NCBI GenBank assembly: GCA_016234485.1
Contig: JACRBL010000025.1
Coordinates: forward strand, 1 to 33,842
Source of the DNA: Chloroflexota bacterium
GTDB lineage: Bacteria; Chloroflexota; Anaerolineae; Anaerolineales; Villigracilaceae
Direction of reading: 5' to 3'
DNA length: 33,842 bases
The translations under genes were made by a program, and so were the position numbers. Position 1 is the first letter of the stretch. The number at the start of each line of letters is the position of its first letter. The notes under the pieces are model-generated. The model saw only the letters and a list, made by a program, of their open reading frames with translations. It did no database searches and was not told the origin of the DNA. Below, piece after piece: positions 27,082 to 33,842 of the stretch.

Positions 27082-28836
27082 ATGCCCATTCGCTTGCTCT
27101 CCCCCGAAGTCGCCTCGCAGATCGCGGCGGGCGAAGTGATTGAACGCCCCGCGTCCGTTGTGAAGGAGCTCGTCGAAAATTCTTTGGACGCGTCCGCCCG
27201 CGCGGTGACCGTGACCGTACTGGAGGCGGGACGCAAACGGATCGAAATCGCGGACGACGGGACGGGCATCCCCGCGCCCGAGCTGGAACTCGCCCTCTCG
27301 CGTCACGCGACCTCGAAGTTGGCGCGCGCTGACCAGCTTTTTTCCATCGGGACGCTGGGTTTTCGCGGCGAAGCGCTGGCCTCCATCGGCTCCGTCTCGC
27401 GGCTGACGCTGACCTCACGCGTCGCCGATTCCGATTCGGGCGCGCGCCTGAAAGTGGAGGGAGGCATCAACGGCAGACTCGAAATGGTCGGCGCTCCCGT
27501 GGGGACAGTGGTCTGCGTGGAAGACCTGTTTTACAATGTGCCTGCCCGTTTGAAATTCCTGAAAACCGACTCAACCGAACGTCGCGCCATTGACGGCCTG
27601 CTGACGCGTTACGCGCTGGCGTATGCCCATGTGCGCTTCAAGTTGACCGAGGATAAAAACGTCACCTTGCAGACTGCGGGTGATGGCGACCGCCGCGCGA
27701 TCCTGGCCGCGCTCTACGGCGTGGAAGTGGCGAAGCAGATGATCGAAGTGAGTCTGGAAGAAGAGGGGCTATCGCTGACAGGCTTCATCAGTCCCACCGC
27801 GTTGACGCGCTCGAACCGCAAAGACATCACCTTCTTCGTCAATGGCCGCTGGGTTTCGGATACGCCGCTAACGACCGCGCTCATCCAGGCCTATCACACG
27901 CTTTTGATGGTGGGACGTTACCCCATGGCCGCGCTCTTCCTCGAGATCACGCCCGAAGACGTGGATGTAAACGTCCACCCCGCGAAGGCCGAAGTGCGAT
28001 TCAAGAATCAGGATCGCGTCTTCAGTTTCGTCCAACGCGCCGCACGGCGGACATTGCTGGCGTACGCGCCCGTGCCGTCGGTGGCGCCCGTTCTTTGGGG
28101 AGGCGCGTCGCGCCCTGCGGAATCGAGGCAGGTGGGATTGGATTGGAGTATGGCAAGTGACGTTGAACGTCAAACGTTGAATGTTGCAGGCTCTTCTTTC
28201 GAAACACAAAATCAAACGGAAGCCGATAACGTTCAACGTTCAACGTTAAACCTTCCACTTATGCGTCTCATCGGCCAGATTGGACAAACCTACATCGTCG
28301 CGGAAGGTCCCGACGGCTTGTATTTGATAGATCAGCACGCCGCGCATGAACGCGTGTTGTTCGAGAAGTTGATGGCGCAACACGACCAGAGGAAGATTCC
28401 GTCTCAGTCATTGCTTACTCCTGTAATCGTACAATTACCTCCCCAATCTACCAATTTACTAATTTCCCAACTACCCACCCTCCAGCATTTCGGCTTCGAC
28501 GTGGAGGAGTTCGGCGGCAACTCGTTCCAGGTGCGCGCCATCCCAACGTTATTTGCGGGCGCGGATCCCGCCTCGGCGCTGCGCGCGCTGGTGGAGGATT
28601 TCGAAGAGGACGAGTCCCCCCTCCAGTCCGAAGTGGAAGCGAAACTGGCGGGCCGCGTCTGCAAGCGTCTCGCGGTCAAAGCGGGACAGACGCTCTCGCC
28701 CGACGAACAGCGCGCCCTGCTCAACGATCTCGAAGCCTGCGAGTCGCCGCGCACCTGTCCGCATGGCAGGCCGACAATGATCCATTTGTCGGTGGATATG
28801 TTGGAGCGGCAGTTTGGAAGACGAGGGGCGAGATAA
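27082..28836 (+). CDS. mutL: DNA mismatch repair protein MutL (endonuclease type)
   Basis: 584 residues. GHKL ATPase motifs: E29 and N33 in KELVENSLDA (28-37), ADDGTGIP, ATSKL, GFRGEALASI. The N-terminal domain ends near 340. The linker (about 345-392) contains an in-frame inverted repeat. The C-terminal domain has the endonuclease motif DQHA-x2-E-x4-E (D417, E423, E428) and the ACESPRTCPHGRP zinc-binding block (C553, C559). Family knowledge: this MutL type nicks the daughter strand itself, as expected for organisms without MutH. It starts 6 nt after TATAAT, so leaderless. The methyltransferase gene begins 3 nt after its stop. Confidence 0.95.
   Translation: MPIRLLSPEVASQIAAGEVIERPASVVKELVENSLDASARAVTVTVLEAGRKRIEIADDGTGIPAPELELALSRHATSKLARADQLFSIGTLGFRGEALASIGSVSRLTLTSRVADSDSGARLKVEGGINGRLEMVGAPVGTVVCVEDLFYNVPARLKFLKTDSTERRAIDGLLTRYALAYAHVRFKLTEDKNVTLQTAGDGDRRAILAALYGVEVAKQMIEVSLEEEGLSLTGFISPTALTRSNRKDITFFVNGRWVSDTPLTTALIQAYHTLLMVGRYPMAALFLEITPEDVDVNVHPAKAEVRFKNQDRVFSFVQRAARRTLLAYAPVPSVAPVLWGGASRPAESRQVGLDWSMASDVERQTLNVAGSSFETQNQTEADNVQRSTLNLPLMRLIGQIGQTYIVAEGPDGLYLIDQHAAHERVLFEKLMAQHDQRKIPSQSLLTPVIVQLPPQSTNLLISQLPTLQHFGFDVEEFGGNSFQVRAIPTLFAGADPASALRALVEDFEEDESPLQSEVEAKLAGRVCKRLAVKAGQTLSPDEQRALLNDLEACESPRTCPHGRPTMIHLSVDMLERQFGRRGAR
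28159..28251. repeat. Inverted AACGTTGAACGTT repeats inside the mutL linker
   Basis: CGTTGAACGT-type units at 28159-28185 and CAACGTTCAACGTT-type units in inverted orientation at 28228-28251 flank about 42 bp. They encode residues about 360-390, a linker without fold constraints, and read in frame. Confidence 0.65.
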
Positions 28837-28839
28837 GGT

Positions 28840-29934
28840 ATGACAGGTTTACCCCTCAACCAAATCCTCAAAGGCGATTGCGTCGAGATTTTAAATTCCC
28901 TGCCCGCCAAATCCGTTGACCTGGTCTTCGCCGACCCGCCCTACAACCTGCAACTCAAACACGAACTGCACCGTCCCAACATGACGCGGGTGAACGCGGT
29001 GAACGATCATTGGGATCAATTCGATTCGTTCAATGCCTATGACGAATTTACGATGAGTTGGCTTTCAGCCTGCAAGCGCGTGTTGAAGCCGACGGGCTCC
29101 ATCTGGGTGATCGGCTCGTATCACAACATCTTCCGCGTTGGCACGGTCATGCAGGATTTGGGATTTTGGATCCTGAACGACGTGATCTGGGTGAAGACGA
29201 ATCCCATGCCCAACTTTCGCGGAGTCCGTTTCACGAACGCGCACGAGACATTGATCTGGGCGAGTACGGGCAAGGGCGCGAAATACACGTTCCATCATCA
29301 CGCCATGAAGGGACTGAACGACGAAAAGCAGATGCGCTCCGATTGGTGGCTGGTTTCGCTCGCGACGGGCACGCAACGCGTGAAGGACAAAAACGGCGCG
29401 AAGACCCATTCCACGCAAAAACCCGAAGACCTGCTCTACCGCGTCATCATCTCCTCGACCAACGCAGGGGATGTGGTTCTCGATCCCTTCTTCGGGAGTG
29501 GAACGACGGGCGCGGTCGCCAAACGTCTGCACCGCAATTGGATCGGCATCGAGCGCGAGACGAAATACATCAAAGCCGCGCAAAAGCGAATTGACGCCCT
29601 CCAGCCCGAAAAGTTTGACGCGCAAGCCTTCGACGTGCGGAGCAAACGTCAAGCCGCCCCGCGCGTGAAGTTCAGCGCGTTGCTCGAAAATGGATTGTTG
29701 CAGGCGGGGCAAAAATTATTCTTCGCCAAAGACAAGGCGCGCTTCGCCGTCATCAAACCCGACGCGCGTCTCCGCGCTGTGGATGGCTTCGAGGGGAGCA
29801 TCCACCAGGCGGGCAGTCACTTCATGGACGGCGCGCCCTGCAATGGCTGGGAACATTGGTATGTGAGAGAAGACGGGAAATTGATCGCGCTGGATGAGAT
29901 TCGTCAGCGCTATCGAATTAAGAATCCCCAGTAG
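28840..29934 (+). CDS. ccrM: CcrM/HinfI-type adenine-N6 DNA methyltransferase (GANTC)
   Basis: 364 residues, close to Caulobacter CcrM (358). Catalytic DPPYN (32-36) precedes the AdoMet motif LDPFFGSGTTG (D215, F218, G219, G221), the beta-class order. Blocks such as WDQFDSFNAYDEFT, WVIGSYHNIFRVG, NPMPNFRGVRFTNAHET and HSTQKPEDLLYRVI are CcrM-typical. The C-terminal 90 residues (FSALLENGLLQAGQKLFF, GSHFMDGAPCNGWEHWYV) are the RAMA-like domain of CcrM that helps recognise GANTC. No restriction enzyme gene is adjacent, so it is probably solitary and regulatory. It follows mutL after 3 nt and probably shares its transcript. Exact specificity is inferred from similarity. Confidence 0.9.
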   Translation: MTGLPLNQILKGDCVEILNSLPAKSVDLVFADPPYNLQLKHELHRPNMTRVNAVNDHWDQFDSFNAYDEFTMSWLSACKRVLKPTGSIWVIGSYHNIFRVGTVMQDLGFWILNDVIWVKTNPMPNFRGVRFTNAHETLIWASTGKGAKYTFHHHAMKGLNDEKQMRSDWWLVSLATGTQRVKDKNGAKTHSTQKPEDLLYRVIISSTNAGDVVLDPFFGSGTTGAVAKRLHRNWIGIERETKYIKAAQKRIDALQPEKFDAQAFDVRSKRQAAPRVKFSALLENGLLQAGQKLFFAKDKARFAVIKPDARLRAVDGFEGSIHQAGSHFMDGAPCNGWEHWYVREDGKLIALDEIRQRYRIKNPQ

Positions 29935-29941
29935 AAAATAA

Positions 29942-29969
29942 AAGTCGGGACGCTTTGCGATCCCGACTT
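29942..29969. terminator. Convergent terminator
   Basis: AAGTCGGGA (29942-29950) pairs with TCCCGACTT (29961-29969) with an inner CGC/GCG pair. It is placed between the ccrM stop and the kinase stop and can serve both directions. Confidence 0.75.
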
Positions 29970-29971
29970 GT

Positions 29972-31177
29972 TTATTTCCTCGGCATCGTTTTGGACTGTC
30001 GCGGCAGGCGCAGGGTGAAGGCTGTCCCCACGCCGATCTTGCTTTTCACTTCCAGCGCGCCATTATGTCCCTGCATGATTTGCTTGCTGATGGAGAGCCC
30101 CAACCCCGTGCCACCCGCCTTATTTTCATGCTCGCGCACACGGTAGAACTTCTCAAAGAGGTGCGGCAGCGCGTCCTCGGGAATGCCCATGCCGGTATCC
30201 TGCACCGTGACAGAAAGTTCGGCCTCGGTCGAGTCCGCGCTAATGATGATGGAACCGCTGGGACGGTTGTATTTGATGGCATTGCTCAACAGGTTGAAGA
30301 GCACCTGCTTGATCTTGTCGCGGTCCGCTTCGATCAGCGGCAAAGTCTCGGTCGAATCGACGCGCACCTGAATGCGGCTTTCCTCCGCTTTACTCTGCAT
30401 CACATCCTTGCACTCGTAGATGAGGTCGTTCATGTTGAAACGCGTCTTGCGGAATTGCACGCGTCCCGACTCCAAACGCGCCAGGTCGAGGAAGGATGAT
30501 GCCAGCGTGTTCAGACGCAGGGTCTCATTGTGAATGTTATAGATGATCTGCTCGTGTTGCTCTTTTGAAATTTCGGGACGTAACAACAGATACGTGGCTG
30601 TGCTAAGCGAAGCCAGCGGCGTCCGCAATTCGTGGACGAACTCCGAGATCAAGTCCGATTGCTGGAAGAGCCGCGCGTTCTCGATCGCCACCGCCGCCTG
30701 CGCGCCCAACACCAGCAGGAGATTCTCGTTCTCGTTGGTGAACTTTCCATTGCTTTTATTCAACACCTCCAACACCCCCACCACTTTTTCCTTCGTAATC
30801 AATGGCACGCCCATCAACGATTGGGTTTGGAATCCCGTTGTCTGCTCCACATCGGCGAAGAAGCGCGGATCTTTGTGCGCGTTGTCTATGCGGACGGTCT
30901 TGCGGTTGGTCACGATCCAGCCTGCGATGCTCCCTTCGAGCGGGACGATGAGTCCGCGCATGGTGGGCTGGTCAATGTTCGTCGCCACCTGAAAATACAA
31001 TTGACGCGCCGTGCCATCGTAAAGCAGAATCGAAGCCGCCTCCGCGTCAGCGATCTCGGCGGCCGCGAAAACGATTCGTCGCAACAACTCGTCCAGGTCG
31101 AGGGTGGAAGCGAGGTCGCGCGAAATGTCAATCAGGCGGCGATAGCCATCCAGTCGTTGGGTTTCGATTTCAGCCAT
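29972..31177 (-). CDS. Cytosolic GAF-domain sensor histidine kinase
   Basis: 401 residues, no membrane segment. A GAF domain at about 22-170 (EIADAEAASILLYDG, SLMGVPLITKEKVVGVLEVLNK) is followed by the dimerisation/phosphoacceptor helix with H182 (FVHELRTPLASLS), then HATPase motifs: N box NLLSNAIKYN (about 293-302), G1 DTGMGIP, F box HLFEKFYRV and G2 GGTGLGLSIS. The start MAEIETQ at 31177 overlaps the end of the sir2 gene by 8 nt. Its likely partner is the receiver protein at the head of the operon. The GAF ligand is unknown. Confidence 0.92.
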   Translation of the reverse strand: MAEIETQRLDGYRRLIDISRDLASTLDLDELLRRIVFAAAEIADAEAASILLYDGTARQLYFQVATNIDQPTMRGLIVPLEGSIAGWIVTNRKTVRIDNAHKDPRFFADVEQTTGFQTQSLMGVPLITKEKVVGVLEVLNKSNGKFTNENENLLLVLGAQAAVAIENARLFQQSDLISEFVHELRTPLASLSTATYLLLRPEISKEQHEQIIYNIHNETLRLNTLASSFLDLARLESGRVQFRKTRFNMNDLIYECKDVMQSKAEESRIQVRVDSTETLPLIEADRDKIKQVLFNLLSNAIKYNRPSGSIIISADSTEAELSVTVQDTGMGIPEDALPHLFEKFYRVREHENKAGGTGLGLSISKQIMQGHNGALEVKSKIGVGTAFTLRLPRQSKTMPRK

Positions 31178-31946
31178 TGAGAACCTGTTGCGCGAGCGCG
31201 GGTAAAACCTGCGCCACATCGTTCGTGATCACCAGGTCGGCGCGCACGTTGACGTAGGTGGGCGAATTGTTGACGACGATCAGATGCGCGCCGCGGTCGA
31301 GGGCCTGCATCGGCAAGCCCGCCACAGGCAGGACCTCGAGCGAGGAGCCCGCCACCAGCATCAGGTCGCACTGACGCGCTTCGCGTTGCGCCTCGAGCCA
31401 GGCCTTCTGCGGCAATTGCTCGCCAAAGAGGATCACGTCTGGTTTCATCACCGCGCCGCATTTGGGGCAACGCGGAATCGCGCCGCCATCAATAAAGGGT
31501 TGTAATAATTCTTCTGATTTGGTTTGCTGGAAACAATGCGTGCAAGAAAGGGTGGCGAGCGTGCCGTGCATTTCCGCCACGCGCTGGGCCCCCGCCTTCT
31601 GGTGAAGCAGGTCAATATTCTGCGTCACGATCATGCGGACAAGTCCCGCGGCTTCCATTTTTGCAAGCGCGAAATGCGCGGGGTTGGGCTGGGCATTAAA
31701 TATCTGTCGCGCCAGCGGACGGAACCATTGATAGAACCGTTCGGGCGCGACACGAAATGTATTAAGCGAAGCCACTTCCATCGGCTCATCGCGTGACCAC
31801 AGACCGCTCCCCTCCGACCGAAAATCGGGAATTCCCGAAGGCGTGGAAATGCCCGCGCCGGTCAAGATCACTGTCCGTTTCGATTGGCGGATCAAGTCGG
31901 CGGCGAATTCAAGAGACGGGATCGCCTGGGCCGTCTGCGATGTCAT
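31170..31946 (-). CDS. Sir2-family NAD-dependent protein deacylase
   Basis: 258 residues. NAD-binding GAGISTPSGIPDFR (30-43), TQNID (108-112), catalytic H127 (EMHGTL), zinc Cys C135, C138, C160, C163, and VAGSSLEVLP are all present. Full-length, no extra domain. Family role: removes acyl groups from lysine with NAD use. It sits between a receiver/CpaE-like gene (ATGA overlap) and a histidine kinase gene (8-nt overlap), so it is co-translated with a two-component pair. A role in reversing acetylation of these signalling proteins is possible but inferred. Confidence 0.93.
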   Translation of the reverse strand: MTSQTAQAIPSLEFAADLIRQSKRTVILTGAGISTPSGIPDFRSEGSGLWSRDEPMEVASLNTFRVAPERFYQWFRPLARQIFNAQPNPAHFALAKMEAAGLVRMIVTQNIDLLHQKAGAQRVAEMHGTLATLSCTHCFQQTKSEELLQPFIDGGAIPRCPKCGAVMKPDVILFGEQLPQKAWLEAQREARQCDLMLVAGSSLEVLPVAGLPMQALDRGAHLIVVNNSPTYVNVRADLVITNDVAQVLPALAQQVLNG

Positions 31947-33103
31947 GCGCCAGGGGCCTCGTTCATCATAATGTGGTCGACGAGTTTAAGAATCTGTTTG
32001 GCCGTCACGCCGTCTGGCTGGCACAAAATGGCCGCGGTCTGCATACGCGTGGCCTGCGTCAGTAGTTCGGGCGCGGGCGTGAGCGTGATGGTAATGGGAT
32101 GCCCCAACTTATCCTGCACCACAGCGGCAGGCAACTGCGTATCCGAGCGTACGCGGTTATTCAAAATCGCCAAAATGCGATCTTTTCGGATGCCGAGTTT
32201 AATCAGGCTTTCGATCAACGACTTCGTGTGCAGAATCGTATTCGGCACGCCTTCCAGCACAACCACAACATCATCGCACATCGGCAAAAGTTTTTGTGCG
32301 AACGGCGGAAGTCCGCTGTCGAAATCCAGCGTCACAAAACGGTTCAAACCTGCGAGGCGGGTGAAGATGGCCTCATATTGCGGAACCTGATTAATGAGAT
32401 GGACATCCATTGGGGAATCAGAAGCCAGCAGGAGTTTGACGCCTGAAATGTGCGGCACAAGCGCGTTCTTCACTCGCTCGCGCGTGACGTCGGACGGGGT
32501 CCCGTTTAGGAACTTGACCAGCGCCTTTTGGCCGGTCACCCCCAAATCCAATCCGAGGGTGCCGCGGCCAGGGATCATCTCCGCAATCGCCACATCCGAT
32601 TGGACGCGGGTGTAAATCCCCGCGGCGAGATTGATTGCAATGGTGGTGACGCCCAGCCCGCCGCGCGCCGCGATCACGCCGGTCACATGGCCGCGCTTGC
32701 CTTGCGCTTCCACGTTTTTTCGTTCGCGCTGGCTGGTGCGAGAGAGCAACGCCTTGACGTGCGCCTGCAACTCAGATGGATGCGTGGGCTTGGTGAGGTA
32801 ATCGTCGGCGCCGACCTCGAAGCCCGCCACTTTGTCGTCCAACTGGGTTTTGGCAGTGAACATGAGGATGGGCGTGGTGGCCGTGATGGGATTCTGCCGC
32901 AGTTGACGCGTGGCCTCATAGCCATCCATGTCGGGCATCATCACGTCCAAAAGGATCAGGTCGGGCTGTTCTTCAATGGCCTTGCTCACTCCCTGCTGAC
33001 CATTGGTAGCCGCGCTAATTTCATAGCCCTGGCGCTGAAGCATCAAACCGACCAGGCGCAGGGTGTCTACATCGTCATCAACGATTAAGATTTTTTCAGC
33101 CAT
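31943..33103 (-). CDS. Response-regulator receiver fused to a CpaE/TadZ-like (MinD-type) domain
   Basis: 386 residues. The receiver domain (1-122) has acidic D9-D11, phosphoacceptor D53 (LLDVMMPDMDG), T83 and K105 (LTKP). A linker (about 120-138) leads to a MinD/ParA-like domain with GVIAARGGLGVTTIAINLA (142-160). Its deviant Walker A lacks both lysines (R147 and V152 replace them), as in TadZ/CpaE proteins with poor or no ATPase, so it probably acts as a localisation or binding module. The start MAEKIL follows AGGAAGGATTTGTTT; two codons upstream are less likely. First gene of the operon. Confidence 0.9.
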   Translation of the reverse strand: MAEKILIVDDDVDTLRLVGLMLQRQGYEISAATNGQQGVSKAIEEQPDLILLDVMMPDMDGYEATRQLRQNPITATTPILMFTAKTQLDDKVAGFEVGADDYLTKPTHPSELQAHVKALLSRTSQRERKNVEAQGKRGHVTGVIAARGGLGVTTIAINLAAGIYTRVQSDVAIAEMIPGRGTLGLDLGVTGQKALVKFLNGTPSDVTRERVKNALVPHISGVKLLLASDSPMDVHLINQVPQYEAIFTRLAGLNRFVTLDFDSGLPPFAQKLLPMCDDVVVVLEGVPNTILHTKSLIESLIKLGIRKDRILAILNNRVRSDTQLPAAVVQDKLGHPITITLTPAPELLTQATRMQTAAILCQPDGVTAKQILKLVDHIMMNEAPGA

Positions 33104-33240
33104 AAACAAATCCTTCCTGTTTCATGTATAACAGTCTAGCATAAAGCAGGGTTTCGGGCAAGATTCCCATTTTGGTCATTGCCCACAGTCGCAGTCGGCG
33201 CTTTCCGCGTTGAAAAAAGAAAATTTACGGCCAGGTGCGG

Positions 33241-33246
33241 TATAAT
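33241..33246 (+). promoter_or_regulatory. -10 box of ssrA
   Basis: TATAAT lies 24 nt before the mature tmRNA 5' end. No good -35 at 17 bp. The primary transcript would begin near 33253 and be trimmed at 33271. Confidence 0.6.
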
Positions 33247-33270
33247 GATTCTAACGGGAAAACTCCCCCT

Positions 33271-33654
33271 GGGGATGACAGGCTTCGACGGGAGAGGCTG
33301 GTCCCGGAATGCGAGCCGAGAGGCGCCGATCTCGTTAACTCAGCGCAAAACCTCAAGTGCCAACCGCACTTCCTATGCTGCTATGCCCCTCGCCGCCTAA
33401 GGTGAGAGCCTAACAGTACGGTCTTCTTAGCAAGACCGCGTCCACCTGCCCCGATCTCCGCCAGGGACAGGCCCGGGCGAGACAAACGCGGAGCGCTGCA
33501 CGCCACACCGCTACACGTGCAAAAGACATAGCGGCTAGACAACAGGCGGTTCCTGCCGGACGAGATGCCTGTTGCGACCACTTTCGACCGACTACGCTCG
33601 TAGATTTCCGAGGGTCGAATCTTTCGGACGCGGGTTCGATTCCCGCCATCTCCA
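33271..33654 (+). ncRNA. ssrA: Transfer-messenger RNA (tmRNA)
   Basis: The 5' end GGGGATGACAGGCTTCGACGG and 3' end GGTTCGATTCCCGCCATCTCC are standard tmRNA ends. GGGGATG pairs with CATCTCC to form the acceptor stem, with A33654 as discriminator. CCA is not encoded (CTA follows). The T arm (GCGGGTTCGATTCCCGC) is clear. The tag frame starts at GCC 33359-33361 and reads ANRTSYAAMPLAA with TAA at 33398-33400, ending in the usual hydrophobic LAA degron. Family role: rescues stalled ribosomes with SmpB and marks the peptide for proteolysis. It is the only RNA gene in the window. Confidence 0.95.
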
Positions 33655-33842
33655 CTAAGCCGCCTCAATTCAGAGGTGGCTTTCGTTTATCTCGTACCCG
33701 CGCCCCCATTCAGGGGATGATACTCACTTCCCGCCATATCCACTAAGCCGCCTCAATTCAGAGGTGGCTTTCGTTTATCTCGTACCCGCGCCCCCATTCA
33801 GGGGATGATACTCACTTCCCGCCATATCCACTAAGCCGCCTC
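33641..33842 (+). repeat. 88-bp tandem repeats copying the ssrA 3' end and terminator
   Basis: The unit from the ssrA 3' end (CCCGCCATNTCCACTAAGCC) through the terminator, a GCCCCCATTCAGGGGATGAT segment and CACTTCCCGCC recurs with period 88 bp (for example CGCCTC at 33661, 33749 and 33837). The first 3'-end copy is inside ssrA with CATCTCC; later copies have CATATCC. The array runs off the right edge of the window. Confidence 0.85.
33658..33688 (+). terminator. Terminator of ssrA (first copy)
   Basis: AGCCGCCTC (33658-33666) pairs with GAGGTGGCT (33673-33681, one G-T pair) over a 6-nt loop and ends in TTCGTTT. The same hairpin recurs in the next tandem repeat unit. Confidence 0.75.

Noticed and set aside
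27062..27418. Long Arg/Ser-rich extension of the HAD hydrolase frame
   Set aside because: Antisense of mutL; the conserved HAD fold begins at the GTG 27061 with a -10 box before it.
33641..33842. CRISPR or tRNA-array reading of the 88-bp repeats
   Set aside because: The entire unit is repeated, without unique spacers, and it matches the ssrA 3' end rather than a tRNA.

Overview
The window looks like a piece of chromosome from a moderately GC-rich bacterium, most likely a Chloroflexota (Anaerolineae-like) lineage. That placement is inference. It rests on the gene mix (EttA, a CcrM-type methyltransferase, a DsrE/TusA/HdrD-like cluster, a cytosolic GAF kinase with a CpaE-like regulator), on several genes with a -10 box only 6-7 nt before the start codon (leaderless mRNAs), and on many short palindromic repeats between and inside genes. 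No rRNA or tRNA gene is present. The only RNA gene is ssrA (tmRNA) at the right end.

Left part (1-4.9 kb): a partial diadenylate-cyclase-like gene, then two toxin-antitoxin cassettes. A minus-strand mntA/hepT pair (hepT broken by a TAG) and a plus-strand abiEi/abiEii pair are each preceded by a truncated copy of the 5' end of ettA. The intact ettA follows at 3115-4788. Next come a large minus-strand membrane protein with a degenerate kinase-like N-terminus (5066-7543), a flavin monooxygenase-like gene, a DinB/MDMPI-type gene and a chagasin-like (I42) lipoprotein.

Middle (10.5-19.5 kb): a two-gene ABC exporter; two small membrane-protein genes, one with CcmC-like features; a four-helix-bundle gene bracketed by inverted arrays of an octamer in which every unit is a GANTC site; and a minus-strand operon arsR, dsrE-like, tusA, NarI/DsrM-like cytochrome b, HdrD/DsrK-like Fe-S protein, which looks like sulfane-sulfur handling tied to membrane electron transfer. 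A divergent MFS transporter follows.

Right part (19.5-33.8 kb): an MrfA-type repair helicase with an embedded HNH module and four in-frame repeat insertions, a class III nucleotide cyclase, an LPG-synthase-type flippase-like protein, a YugP-type metallopeptidase, a CtpA-type protease, a small membrane protein, and a pyrimidine 5'-nucleotidase-like HAD gene. The HAD gene shares a palindromic -10 box back to back with mutL. mutL is followed by a CcrM-type GANTC methyltransferase. A tightly overlapping minus-strand operon encodes a receiver/CpaE-like fusion, a Sir2 deacylase and a GAF histidine kinase. The window ends with ssrA and 88-bp tandem repeats that copy its 3' end and terminator.
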